Assembly (NCBI GenBank): GCA_018881555.1
Contig: JACAXG010000032.1
Coordinates: forward strand, 1,562,837-1,626,836
DNA: 64,000 nucleotides
Source: Amblyornis subalaris
Lineage: Eukaryota > Chordata > Aves > Passeriformes > Ptilonorhynchidae
Reading direction: 5' to 3'
Made by a program: the position numbers and the translations under genes. The notes beneath the pieces were generated by a model that was not told the DNA's origin, did not search any database, and saw only the letters and a program-made list of their open reading frames with translations. This document shows, one piece after another, positions 29,761 to 43,182 of the stretch. Positions within the stretch are counted from its first letter, which is position 1, and every line of letters begins with the position of its first letter.

Positions 29761-32700
29761 TTTCAAAGGGACTTTGAAATAAGATCAGTCANGTATTAAT
29801 GCAAAAAAAAATCTTAACATTTTTTAAAAGAGGAAAGAAAAGTCTTGATTTCCAAATGTCTTTTTGTGTGTTATCTTTTTTTTACCCCCTCTAAAGAAAT
29901 CTACGGAGAAACATGGGTGTCTTGCTCAGCAGTGATGACTGTGATGTAGAAAGAGAAAAAATATCCAGCACTTCAGCAGAAATACCCTGGGATGTTTCTT
30001 TGAATGCCTTTCATACCACTTCCATCAAATACATTTCACCCCATTTAAAACAGTAAGCTGCCTTATAGCAGGGCTTGCTCCCTGCAGACAACCAACCAGT
30101 TGCTCTGCCATCCCTCCACTCTTCCAGAAAATGACCTGGAGCTAAAAATTCTCTTGTTTTCTCGTGGAGGTGAGAAAACTTCAGATACATGACAAATTCA
30201 TAAATACCTTTAAGCTACCTTTGAAGTAACCAGTCCTTAACAAACTTATCTGTTCTAAGAGGTAAAAGTGAAAGCTAATACCAGATCTGCACTACTGAGC
30301 TACATAAGTTCTTTTGATCTTAATAAGTGTAAATACAAACTATACACTGCCATCCTGTCCTCCTCTCCATCACCACTTATACCTCTCTGGATGACTCTTC
30401 TTACTTTAGTATACATTTCCAGAGCTTTTGCTCCTTCCCTGTCTTTAATATCAGTGTCCATTGACTGCCCGACCTTGTCAATATATTTATGGAAAATTTC
30501 AGAACATTAGATGCAATGCTATTTTTTGGACACTTTGCTTGAGTACCTCCTTCTTGCCACTCACCATCTCTTGCTTTGTTTGTGCATGAATCACAATTGC
30601 AGTTGGGTCAAGGCAAAATTGTACCAAGAACCACTGAGACAACTGAGCATTCCGGGGTGCCATGGACCTAGATGGTGTCTGTCCACTGACACTGCTTAAC
30701 TTAATGGCAAACATGCCACCTGCACTTACTAAACAAGTACATTTATAACCTTTAGTCTCTACACAGTTTTTACCACTGAACTGTTTTTTCTACCACAGAT
30801 AGTCAATTGCAGTATCACTGTCATTTTCCAAAACGCAAGCTCTCAAAATGTGAGATTCTAAATTCTAAAAACAGCCTAAATAATATCGGTGTTTGCAGAA
30901 GTTCATCTTCATTTATGGATTCTGAAAAAGCATGTGTAGGCTTACAGCTGTCTGAAGTGACAAAAAATAAAACCGTGAAACAAACACATCTGTGGATTCT
31001 CATTAGAGCCATAACAAGCNAAAAGACTATAATGTCAGCACATTTGAGATCAGGGAAGACACAAAGAAAACATCCTGTGAACACAAGGACTGTTGAAACT
31101 CTGCAGNAGAACCTCAGTGCTGAAGAAGCTGGAAGAATTTTAATATGAGCAGCTAAAGACTTCCTGCACTGAGCCTGANAATGCCTTCCTAAGCTGGAAA
31201 GACAGAAGGGCAGGCAGTTTATACAGTGTGCACCCAAAGACTAATTCAATTCCCCAAATTCTTCCCTGTAGCCATTTCAATGACTCCAAGGGAGCTATTT
31301 TACCAAAAGTATTATGAGAATATTTTTATTTCGATAAAATGGCTACCTTGCCAGAATTAATTCCAACAGATGTTTTAGCAATTACAAAATCACTTAACTA
31401 ATTATCTCAAATACCTTTTTGGCCATCTCCACTATGATAAACACCTCAAACTAAATTATACTGAATAAACTGCAGTGGGATCGTACAAAACCTTGGCTTT
31501 GGGAGAGACAGGATGGAAGTTAGTGCTTGGCACTTAATGTCATCAGCATTATAACAATTCAGCTAGAGTATATATAATTTTGTTGCTGACCTTACATTAT
31601 TACATAATTAAGGTAATTTAAGTAATTACTTGCTAAAAAGACTAATTTTGTTCATCAACGTAAAGACTCTCAAAGCACAGCAATATGAGGGAATTAGATT
31701 CCAATACAGCAATTTGGGAAGAATTAGAACCTCCAGTGAATAAAGTGAAACGGGAGTAAGCAGTAAAAGGGTAGAAAGGACAGTAAAAGTTCAGGAAACT
31801 TGGTTACTACTCTGTGTTCTGACACAGACATCCCCTGAAACTCCCCAGTACTCTAAAGATAGTAAAAATTTTCTTGTCACATATAAAATATCCACTGTGA
31901 GACTTGAAACCGTAAACTTAAATTTAATAAGACGCTAAAACCTTCCCAAGCCAGACAAGCAAAAAATCTTTCCTTAGGGATGTCTGTAATCAGACTCTAT
32001 GACTCTACTGAAGACAATTTTGTCTCTCCCTTTCAAAATAAGATTATCCTAGAAGATCCCAACAAATTAACTCTTTAATTGAGTACATTGAGTATGCAGC
32101 AACCTCAGTTATTTCAAGCCATAAGCTCATCCATAAAAATAGCCCACCTCATTCCTGCACAACAATGTAATTTTAAACCACAATTTTTCCTCTGAAGAGA
32201 TGTCTTATTATAAATGATCATATAAACAACACACAGTTGTTTGCAAACTTACTAAGAATTAAAAGGATGCCAAAAGAATGCTACCTTTGAGAAACTTCAA
32301 GTGAAGTTTTTTGGATTACTGTCAATTCATTATTTCTTTTAGAGGTGACAACCTCCTTGTTTACCTGTGTTCAGACTCTTCTCAAACTTTTTTCTGTCTT
32401 TAAACTTTGCAAAAAAAAAAAAATCGTGTAATAGAAAATAATTTATCCAGCCTTAAACCTTGCTTGTGGTTTAACCTTGATGCTATTTTGAACNGGATGA
32501 TGACAGGTACCTGCTTTTATGACCAGAGGAAGATTCTGTTACAAGATCAATATTTTGTTTGTTTAATAACTAAGGGATTGCTTGAGTATATAACTGTGGA
32601 GTTAAATATTTGGCAGGGCTATGAAACATGTTAATTAAAATTTTAAGTTACATGAATCCTACAGAAGGATTTAATAGAACACTTGAAGAGACTATTTTAG

Positions 32701-34019
32701 TACTTGCAAGTGTGCCATGTTAATAATATAAAGTTTCAAAGTACTTTATCTATAAAGCCAGGAGACTTTGATATACACAATCTATATTTTCAATACAAGC
32801 GAGAGAACTTTCAAGCACTCTTAAGAACGTCAGGCTTCAGAATTTACGGGACTGTAGTGATATTGCAAAGGATACAGTTTTTCAAAACAAAATTTCAAAG
32901 GCATTACAGAACCTGGTGAATTAGGAATGGAAACCACTGCTCAATTCAAACACATCCCTGCAAGCAGAGAAGCTAACCACTGACCATGTGCATAAAAGAG
33001 ACAAAGCAAAAGAAGGATCCCAAACAGTCCCCAAAGCATCCGACAGCATTTCTGAAAATAAGCCATCACCCAGACTCAGACATGAAGAAATGATGGCACT
33101 TGCAGAGTTTTACCTGTTACTGTTTTTAGTTGAGCATTGAAATGTTGTTGTAACTCGAGTTTTATCAAAGGCTTGTTGCATTAAACACCAAACAGCCAGA
33201 AAATGTGAGCCAACAAAGGTAAGACAGTCTATGAGGGATCTAACTGGAATTTAAGATGCTTAATTTTCATTAAACTTTCTGTCTCAAGCAATTCTTTAAA
33301 CAAACTGGATGTTAAATGACGTTGAGGTTTTAAGTGAAAACTTTCAGAGCTGCTTCAGCAAGTTAGAGAATTAAAGCTTTCCTCTCATTACAAAGCTTCC
33401 TGGGATTTACTTCTGGGATGTCTTCTCACAAACATTTTTAGTTTTGCTAGGTCAGAAGAAAGATCTTTTTAAATAGACTTGTCATTAGAACTAGCTGGAT
33501 TATCTATAATAATTATCTGTGCTCCATTTTAGGATTTAATACCACTTTCCTCCACAATAAACCTAGGTATGATTTGCGTGGGTGATACAGTTTGCATCTT
33601 TCCCGGTGAATAACGGAACACATGAGGAGTTTTATTGCTTAGTTTTTGACACCTTTTTTATATGAAGAAAAAAATCCCAGATTTGTGATTAATAACTTTG
33701 TTTGCTTACTTCTGTCAGGTTTTCCTCCAGGGCATAGTAAGAATCTCTACAATATGACACTAAAAGGACTGTCATGTCCCTGAAACTGCATCGCATAAAC
33801 AATTACATGTAATTCAGCTCATGGCTTCCTCAGAGGCTTCCTCAAAGGCTACATTATTTGGTTTCTGACTCTAAAATATCTTCTCTGTCATATCTACCAA
33901 CACTAAAAATTGTAAGAGGAGACTTCATCAAAGCCTAGTGTTACCTTAAGATGGGAAAAACCTTTTAATTCTTCAACATACGGGACAAAGACTAAAGGGA
34001 TCCAGTTGTTGGGAGCTGT
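29761..34019. other. Intronic stretch; AT-rich homeodomain-like motifs near 31310-31660
   Basis: Unique intron. Positions 31310-31660 are very AT-rich with many TAATTA/ATTTAA/AATTAC words, as seen in some conserved non-coding enhancers, but conservation cannot be judged here. An A run lies at 32410-32422. No gene was recognised. Confidence 0.5.
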
Positions 34020-34215
34020 AGAAGGGTACATTCAAAGGGGAAATAAGGTGAAGGTTTTGACATTAGTTAACTACTGGAACATACTGTCAAGGAATAAAGA
34101 ATCAGACTAAGGACGAAGGAGATTTTCAAGCCATGTTCTTCCTCCATCATAAAGCATGGGATCTGTTCCAGGATCACTGGATCAAACTCTATGACCTTTC
34201 AGAAGGTAACCATAG
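34020..34215 (+). repeat. Ancient CR1-like LINE 3' end
   Basis: GGGGAAATAAGGTGAAGG, TTAGTTAACTACTGGAACAT, CAGGATCACTGGATCAAACT and CTATGACCTTTCAGAAGG fall in the order found near the 3' end of older CR1 subfamilies shared by birds and turtles. Divergence is high and the ends are approximate. Confidence 0.55.
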
Positions 34216-37200
34216 GCATCATCTGCGGCCCTAAACTCTACAAATACATGGAGGAACAAAATCTCCTAAATGTTGGCTGAAGTGGTTATGAAGAAATAAA
34301 ATGTGTCACAGGTTACAGAAACAGTCGGCAGTAAAAGGAAAACAACAGACTACTAACAAACAGCACTGACTGGCTTGAAGAGGGTTCATCTCCAAGTGCT
34401 TTTTATTGGAAAAAATGGTGGATAAGTTTGGCTTTGGGCTAATAAAATGCAGTGTAAAGTTATGATCGGTCTGAGGAGTAAAAAGTCTGGAGAGCTGTAT
34501 TCTAGCAATGCAATACTAAGGGATGAACTTCTGCTGTGGAAATAGTACCTTTTTCTTTCACCCCAAACTAATTTTTAGCAATTTTAATGTTTATGTGAAA
34601 TAGAACTTATGCTTTTAAGCTAGAGAAGAAAATGTATTTGTTTTTATTGTCTTCCTGTGAAGTAGTGTTGCTCATATATTTCCTTGTGTACCAGTGTCAT
34701 CACCTAAAGAACATGCAAAGATCCTGTCTGAAAGATTCAGTCCTGTCATGCATGAATGAAGAATGCAAGTGGTTTGAAAAGTACAGCCAGGTCTTATGGC
34801 TCTGGGTTGTGTGTCAGCCATCTTACAAATACTTGTATCCAAGTAAATGATAGGCAGCATTAAAGAGAAAATGAAAAAAATTGTGTAAATCTCATGCAGT
34901 CCAGGTTTTCAATGTGAGCATTAATGTGCTCATAATTCTTCAGAATTGAGCCACTTCTCAAGGAAGTTCAAAAATAAAATATAGTAAGCAGGATGAAATA
35001 TTTTCAGCTATGAAGTATTTCCACTGCATCTTACAACTTGGGAATCCGCTAGATGAAAAATGCATTTCCGGGAGTAAAATAAAATAATATGACAATGTGA
35101 GAAGATGATTGTTGTAAAGTATTTACTCCCATCCCTGAGCATGCAAGCTCCTGCTGTCCTTGGTGGGGAAAAATTTGACAACCATTCTAACAAGTAATGC
35201 GAACAAAAGGTGTATCATATCCACCAGTGTGAAGAAACTGCCCTCACGACACACAGCCAGCATGTCTGCTGATGGTGATTTTGTCAGCTAATTCTGTGTT
35301 CTCCAATTGACCTGCAACTTCCTTATTTCTGGAGCTATTAGCATCCTCTCTACAGCTTCAAGGCTATTTCCTGAGATTGTCCTTTTAACAATATTAGTCT
35401 AGTAAGACTGGCATGAAATAAAATCCTGACAAGAAATCAAAGAGTAAGTTATTTTCTAAAGGAGTTTCCCTAGAGAATCAGGTCAAAAGCCTACTTCCAG
35501 CCTCGAACACTTGGAAGACATGAAAGCAAGCTTTGTTTTAGAAGCTCAGATGTCTACACACAAAGATGATAATTGTTTTCTCTTTTTTTCTGTTTATTGC
35601 TTTTGAAGAAATTCAGTTCGAGACCTGGGATGCATCAAAGAAAAATGTGTATTTGGATGAGCTTTGTTTGATGGCAAGAGCTTTTCCTTGTTAAGTCATC
35701 AAAACAGCCTGGAGTGAGAAGGTAGCAGAAGCTCTTCTGGAAAAAGAGTACCAAGCATCACTGAGGACAATCACAGGGCACAGAAACCCAACGGCTTTTA
35801 TGTTCCCTCTTTTTATGTGCACACAATTAGGAAGCTGGATGTCACGCGAGTGAAGAGCCAAGGGGTCTGATCCAAAACTCATCAAGTCAATATAAACATG
35901 CCCTTTGACTTCAGATGATCTTGGGATAAGCCCTCACAGATTTTAGCACTAATGAGTCAGAGCTTTTCCAACATCATTTGGATAATCTTCCAGGTGGGTG
36001 TGGTGGAGGGTGGTTTCAAAGGCAGATCTGAGCTCTGTGTATTGGTTGTGACTTTGGTCAGACAGGGATGGCTTTTCTTGCTTTCTTTATTGCAGTACAA
36101 AGTCCTTTACAGGAATAGCAGCATATACTCACCTACCAAATGTCTTGTTGCAACAGTCTAGGACACTGATGATGTGTTTCTATAACACACCTTAGGGCTT
36201 TTGTTCCATTACAGCCTATAGATATTGCCTGTGGAGTAAAGAGGGACATGTTGCCTTTGACTTCACTGCCAATGTACAGAAGGACTGGGCTACTCTGCTG
36301 ATTCTTTTTAGTCTTATGTGTCTTGTGCATTAAAAAAAAAAAGGAATTGTATAACCCAAACCATTAACTCACAGTTGCATCGGAACATTTCTTTCTGTTG
36401 CATTCAAACCTAAGCTAGCTCAGCTTGTACCAGTCAGACACAGAGTTAAACCCAGTCCATTTCAGGGACAAGTAATGAAAATGCAACGAAGTCNTGTGAG
36501 ACTGCGCAGGCAGAAGGTCCAGGCTAGAGGTGTGCCTTCCCTGTGAAGCCTTCATAAGCATGCTGTCAGAGAGCTTTGTTTTTCACTCAAAGTTCTTATT
36601 TTTATTTTCGGATTTTGTTTTTGCTTTTGAGATAATCTCCATTATCACATTCATTCCTGTTCAATGTTTTTTAATGCATGTATTATTTATCTTTGGAAGA
36701 TCCTTCATGCTCTTGTATGAATTCCAATTGTTATGGCTCATTTTAATTTCCTTTAAGGCCCTTGGCCACTTTTTCTGTTGGAGTATGGCTGGTTCCACTT
36801 AATAGAAGCTTTGTTATGCAGATACATGAAGCTTCTGTGCCCCACCTTTGAACTTCTGAATAAACAGCACCACTCCATCTGATATATTTTATGCAGTCAA
36901 ATACAAAAGAGATGACAGAGCCTAAGGCATGGGCAAAGTCATGCTTAACTCTAGTATGTACAACAACTAAAAGAATTTAATTTGGGATATGTGTCAAGCA
37001 ATTTAATTTTCAATTTATTTTCCTTTTGCTCGGTTTGGATGCTTATCTGTGTTGGTGGTGAGGTACATACATCTATCACGTGGCCAGATATTTGGCCCAG
37101 ATAAATCTTGTTATACCCAGAAACCTTCATCAGAGGCACATTACAAATAACAAAATTCTATAGCAAAGGAAGATGCTTCTCAAACTCATCTCAAGGCAAC

Positions 37201-37675
37201 CTCAGAGGATTTGATTTCAACACTGCTTCTGATGAATACTGATGTCTGAACATTAGACATTCAAGCAAATGGTACTGTTTGACAATACCAGTAGTAATTT
37301 CAAGTGTTTTCTCTTGTGTAATTTCTTTTTCCACAGTTTATCATATCAAAACAGTTTGAAGAGAGAAAATAGCCATGACTTTTCTATGTAACCAAACCCT
37401 TGTTTTCTCTCATTTATTTGTTGCCTCTAATCGTGACACAATAAAGTCAAGTATTTGGGTAAAGGCCCTTCCTTTCATTGCATGTAACATCATTAGGGGC
37501 TGTGTGATTTGGATTTCCATGTCTGAATAGAAATAATTAGAAAATATGATTTACACATTTTTTGTCTGGGAAAGCTGTTGGGATAAATTCTCCCTTGCTC
37601 TGCGTGCAGTGAGAAAAATAAAATTGAGTGAAAGGCTCAAAAGCAGTCTAGGAAGCTGTATCCAAACTTGCATTT
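34216..37675. other. Intronic stretch without recognised features
   Basis: AT-rich unique intron with an A run at about 36331-36341. No coding or transposon signal was found. Confidence 0.55.
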
Positions 37676-37800
37676 AGTTCCAACCCTCTGCCATGGGCAG
37701 GGACACCTTCCACTAGACCAGGTTGCTCAGGGCCCCACCCAACCTGGCTTTGAACACTCCCAGGGATGGGGTATCCACAACTTCTCTGGGCACTGCCCCA
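37676..37800 (-). repeat. CR1 LINE 3' UTR fragment
   Basis: Antisense CR1: CTGCCATGGGCAGGGACACC, TTCCACTAGACCAGGTTGCT and AACACTCCCAGGGATGGGG are near-consensus. The terminal octamers are missing. About 125 bases. Confidence 0.93.
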
Positions 37801-40800
37801 TGGCAGTGGTGCACCAGAATAAACAGGGTTGTATTCTCTCATGTTTTAAGTTACATGATTTGAAACACAACCTTTTTACAGCCATGTGCCTGCCTATGCA
37901 TGAGGAACCAGTCAGAAGGCAGCTGTAATGCTGTGAAGCATCTACTGCTTATCTAAACACGTGTGAGTTTGGAGCCTACATTTATGTTCTCCAAATTGAC
38001 ATCTAAAATATTTTCATAGGTGCCCCTAACCAGAAAACTGAATAAACACACTTTGTTCCTCAGCAGAGGGCAAATTCAATTCAGTGTGTTCCTTGTGATC
38101 TTTGACCACCACAGTCGCCTTGCACCGGAGCAGAACAAGAAAAAAAATATCATGCCTCAAATCCCTGAGATTTCATCAGAAGGAAAAAGATCACAGCGCT
38201 ACTGAGAGCAACTTAAGTGTCAGAGTCAGGCAGGAAAGATCGCTCTTTGGGAGCCTTCAAAGCAAATGTTTCTCCCCAGTGACTTTATAAGGAATTTATG
38301 CACTTACTTTACAGGGGCAGCTTCACCAGAACATAAAGTTTAGGTGCAAATTAGGTATCTACATTCCTTCATATGATGTATCTTTACTGGCTTGGCATAG
38401 AGTTGCAAGAGATTGAATAAAACAGCCTGAAGGATGCACAAAATACGTGCATATAAAAATATATCGATAATGAATGCTACAGCTGTATGCACAGACTCCT
38501 AAGACAAAACTGACTGCAGCACAAATGCTCACAGCAGCCAGAAACAGGAATACTCAGATTTGGAGTCAGGCTGGACGTATCTGTCTGCATCCTGCACAGA
38601 GGGGTGGGCAACACCAAAGCCCTTCACAACATTATCTAATATTTGTTAAGTCCAGATAAAAGAAAGGGTTTGAAGTTTGGGATTCTGTCCTGCTCTCTCA
38701 TGCTCAACTCCAGTGCTGCTGATTTTATAAGATATCCAAAGACAGATACTGGAGAACGAAGGGAGGAACTTGCCTCAAGGCCACTGAAATATTCTTGGTA
38801 ATAGGTTAAAAATGTGAAGCATTTAAAGTGTCTGATGTTCCTTTTGATATTCTCCAGGCGATTTCCTAAATCAGCTTCAAATTTTAGTCATTTTCGGCTT
38901 TAAAACAAGCAGCACCACAAATGATTAAAAGAAACAACAACAAAAAATAAACACACACCCAGATGGTTACTATTATCTGAGCCAGAAAATAGAGACAAAT
39001 ACATCCACTTAGGGCAAACTAACATATTGTATTATATCACTATGATGTACTGTAATGGGATATGATTTACATTAAAACTTGTGAATTAGAGATTTAACTT
39101 ATGGCCTTTCTCTACAAATTACAACAACAAACAAGAGCAGGAAAATCAGCTCTAATAACAGCATGCATCCCATCACAATTTGCTGGATTATTTCTAGACC
39201 AAAGCCACAGATAAAATATTCAATTTCGTAACAGTATTCCAGAAACATGATTTAAGTGAAAACCCTGATTCCCTGCAGTCAGTAAAGGCTTTATGGCAAT
39301 CTTCCCAAGAATTGGGGTGTTTTAGGTGAGAATCTGACTACTAAACACTCCAGAAGAGTTAGACAGATGGTGTGACCATGGCTTATTATGTTAAATGTAA
39401 AGGTCTCAGCTGTGCTCCCTCCATCTGTTTGCTCATCCACCTCGTCTTGTATCATAACCTCATAAGGTGCTGATTTTAGGGACTATCTTCTAGCTCTGGG
39501 TGCTGAAACACCCAGCACAAAAGGAGACGGTGCTTTGGGCTTCTCTTTGTTAATGCAACTGAGCTAAACAGATAAACAGCTTGACAGGGATCAGTTTGCC
39601 AGATTTATTCTCTGTAGCAAATTGCACTTCTAATTGCATAAGGTTCTCTTCCCCGCGTGCTGTCATCTGGTTTGTGATGTGGTGCACCTCTTAAGCACTG
39701 CAAAATCCCTCTCTGAGACAGCTGCATTTTGTGATGGATACTACACAAACATACACATAAACACAACATATTTCAGTTCCCTAATTTATATAACTGCTTC
39801 CTACAAAGATCCTACAACTGAAAGTTACTCTGAGAGGGAGAATGACATGGTAAGTGGATTCCAATGATTTGAGGTTTTTTTTTCTCCCTAAGTGACTTGC
39901 CAGAGCCAAGCTCATCTGTATGCACCAATATCCTCTAAATAACAAAAAAAGGGGATAATGTTTCCTCTCCTGACGGATGTGCACTAAACTTTATCCACAC
40001 TGTGCTTTAGCAGCTCCGCAAGAATGTAAAACAGCAATCTAATATCCTGCTTAAATTTGCTAGAAACAATCACTGAGATCATGGAAGGCAACTTCTCCCT
40101 GCTGAATGTGTGGCTTCTTGAAAGCTTGAGACTGGAAGCGAAATGATGAGCACCCACCTCGGTTAGAATAGTTCTATTCCTTCCTGATCTGCTGCAAAAG
40201 GGAAAAAAAAAGAGAAGATATTNGGGCCATAATTGGGAAGCAATTACAACTGCAGCACCTCTAGTAGTACTTGAACCAATGTTAATCTAGCACCTTGGGT
40301 ACCAGCATGATGCCTGGATCCTCACCCACGTGGTGAGCCACAGATGATANTTCTCCTGCTGCATCTCCCCTGGTTTTGTTACAAGCTGCTGCGATTAAGG
40401 CTCGGATGGNGTCCTGACTTGTACCACAATCACAGCTCTGTTTACAGCACAGACTGACCTTTGCTTACGGACTGTAGAAACATAATTGATATCTCTCTAA
40501 ATGTTAGCCCTTCCAAAAAAAAAAAAAAAAGAATGCTATAGCTGCTTGTGTTTCCTTGGCTTTGGGAGAGATTTTCCCATCAGTAAGTGATTCCTGAAAT
40601 GAAGATGGTTAGAAGAAAGTGATGTGCAGAGAAGGGTGATGAAAATCCCATTTGGGATGGGTGTATCAGACACCCAGGCTGGTGGGATTTCTCTGCTGGG
40701 GGAAACAGCTGAGATAGCTCCCACTCCTCTGAAATTTGTGGAATTTGTGCTCACTGCCAAAGGAAAATAAGGGCAATGACAATGAAACAGAGATAACAGT

Positions 40801-42297
40801 ATTATGAGAACTATGCCAGCAATGAAATGACAGAGAAAACCGTAATGGGAAGCAGAATACGTCAAGGAGAGGTGGCAGATCATGTCACTGTGGTTTATTC
40901 TGTGGCAAAAGAGAGATCAAGTTTTGCAATGCTCAGGGTCAGGCAGTAATGAGGTAGGAAGCAAAGCCACAGAAGTGACTCACAAGCAGGAGGTTACACT
41001 CTCCTGTGAAAACTGGAACTCCTCACAAATTTCATAGTGCCAAATCCATTTTTAGCAATTACCCTGCAGACTAATTTCTCCATCATTTGCAACTGCCTAA
41101 TACGCTTCTAGTAACTGCAGCTATCCCCGAGTTAAAATAGGGAAGGCAGAGATTTTTCTTGCTACCATTTTTAGCGTTTTGTCCTTTTTGGATGAAATGA
41201 ATCATAATGTTTACTACGGTCTTTCATTTTAGTCCCCTGTCTTATACTCCAGCTGGAAGTGGGTAGGATAACCAGCACTCTTGCCCAGTTAACTCACAGT
41301 TGGTGTTAAGAGAGGACATAACACCTGAAACAAGACGGAAAACATATGTAGGAAGGCAGAAAGACAGGCCATGGGGATTGCTCCTTTGCTGCTATGCTCA
41401 GAGGGACAAACTACTGCTCAGCAGAGTGAAGGAGACACACCAGCTCTGCTACTGGGGCACCTGCTGACTCCAGTCTGAGCGTGGACAGTGCTGACCTTCT
41501 CATGGCATCAACCTTACACCTGCTATAAGAAATTAAAAGGACAAAACTCACCTAAGATTTGGTTTTCACACAGTTTCAAGGGTAAGCTTGTGCTTTCCCC
41601 CCACAACCTAAGCAAGATGTGTCTAGAGAGCAGGGAGTGACAAAGCTTTGCCACAGAACTGAACTGCCAGCTACACAAGTGGAGGAAACATTGGTGCCAA
41701 AGAGGTAAAGAAAAGCAAACAGAAAGCAAAAAGGTGTGAAAGAGTAATGGTAACATGATTTAAAAATACCTGATGTAACTGAAAGGAGCAAGCAGGATTT
41801 AATGCATGCTACCCTTGTTGGTGCTGTATAAATGTCTTGTTCTGTTCCATTCTGGTGTTATTCCAGGGTCAAGTATATTCAGTGTCCTTTATAATCAANC
41901 TGTCAATATACAGTCTTGATGCTACACATTGATTTTGTGCCACAAGAAAGAGGAAGTTATCCCTTTATGCTCAGTGCTGTCGCAGTGACTTAATATTTCT
42001 TAGCCCACAATATTCGGTATCACCACAAAGGCCAGGGTATCTGCCTGGCCCCACACATTTATCTGCAGTTTCTACACATGTAAGTTCTTTAGAAACACGT
42101 TGACAATGTAATGTAGCAATTTATTTTGAAGCAATGGGAAATCTGTGAGGTTCCAGTTTGTACCAATAAACCACTTATACAAACTTCTGTGAACTATAGG
42201 GAAAGGGGCAAGAAAATNCCCTGTAATCCTTAATCCTTTTAAGGAAGATACAAAAATGTAGCACTCAAATAAAAAACTGTTCACAGAATAAATGAGG
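37801..42297. other. Intronic stretch without recognised features
   Basis: Unique intron. An A run at 40517-40530 and several single N positions (40223, 40350, 40410, 41899) are the only notable features. No gene was recognised. Confidence 0.55.
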
Positions 42298-42445
42298 ATA
42301 ACAATAATATTTAGCACTTACACGGTTCTGTCTCTCTAAATTACTCCAAAACTTCCCAAGAGATGAGACTGAGCCTCAGAGAGGCTATGTAGAGTGAAGA
42401 GTGATATGACTTGCCAAAACCAGCATATAACACAGCTAAGNATAT
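42298..42445 (-). repeat. MIR-like SINE fragment
   Basis: Antisense MIR pattern: AACAATAATATTTAGCACTT, then GAGATGAGACTGAGCCTCAG, AGAGGC and ATATGACTTGCCAAAAC. These align in order with the MIR segment containing the GAGGCACAGAGAGG and TGACTTGCCCAAGG core. It is strongly diverged, as expected for an element this old. Confidence 0.6.
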
Positions 42446-42898
42446 TTGCACTTTGAATCCCATTTCTTAAGCAGGCTGTTTTCTTGCCAATTTCCCCATG
42501 TCTTTTTAGCAATGAGCAGGGATGATACAAGGGCTCTTCCACCTGAAATCCCAGCTACCTAAACTGCAAATGAAAGCCCGTAATGCTTTTTCTATCTAAA
42601 TGTTAGAAAAAGCAGATGCTGCCGGAGCGGTTCCACAAGCACAAAAATCCCATCATCATAACTGTCAGGTGTATTTCTTTATTCTGTGTCCAGACAGTAC
42701 TTGTTACAAATTACAGGAAGATGAATTCAGCAGGAATGGAGGCACAGGGCTGAGCTTGCACAGTGCCATTCATCCGAGCCCAGCCTGCAAGGTGTTACCT
42801 GAAAACGGAAAAAGTAGAAAGCTGGAAGGAGCTCAAGCAGACACCTCAAAGGTGGTACCCACAAACACAGCCTGCCCCTGGTGGATACATCTCACTAC

Positions 42899-43182
42899 CA
42901 CAGAATCACAGAACGGTTTGGGTTGGATGGAACCTTATAGATCACCTAGTCCACTAGACCAGGTTGCTCAAATACTCATCCAGCCAGGCCTTAAACATCT
43001 ACAGGGATGGGAAGTCCACAGCCTCTCTGGGAAACCTGTGCCATTACCTCACCACCCTTAAAGAGCTTCTTCCTAATATTTCATCTAAATCTGCCTTCCT
43101 AATAATGTAATATCTAATCTAAACCAAGCCATTCCCCCTTGTCCCATCACTACAAGTTTTTAATGGTCTCCTGAGAAGACAA
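42899..43182 (-). repeat. CR1 LINE fragment
   Basis: Antisense CR1 starting CACAGAATCACAGAACGGTT, then AGACCAGGTTGCTCAAATAC, CAGCCTCTCTGGGAAACCTG, TCTTCCTAATATTTCATCT and CCCTTGTCCCATCACTACAA. A small internal deletion removes the GCAGGGACACC block. About 285 bases. Confidence 0.93.

Noticed and set aside
42600..43061. 153-codon plus-strand open frame
   Set aside because: Its 3' third is antisense CR1 sequence, so the frame is an accident of the repeat.
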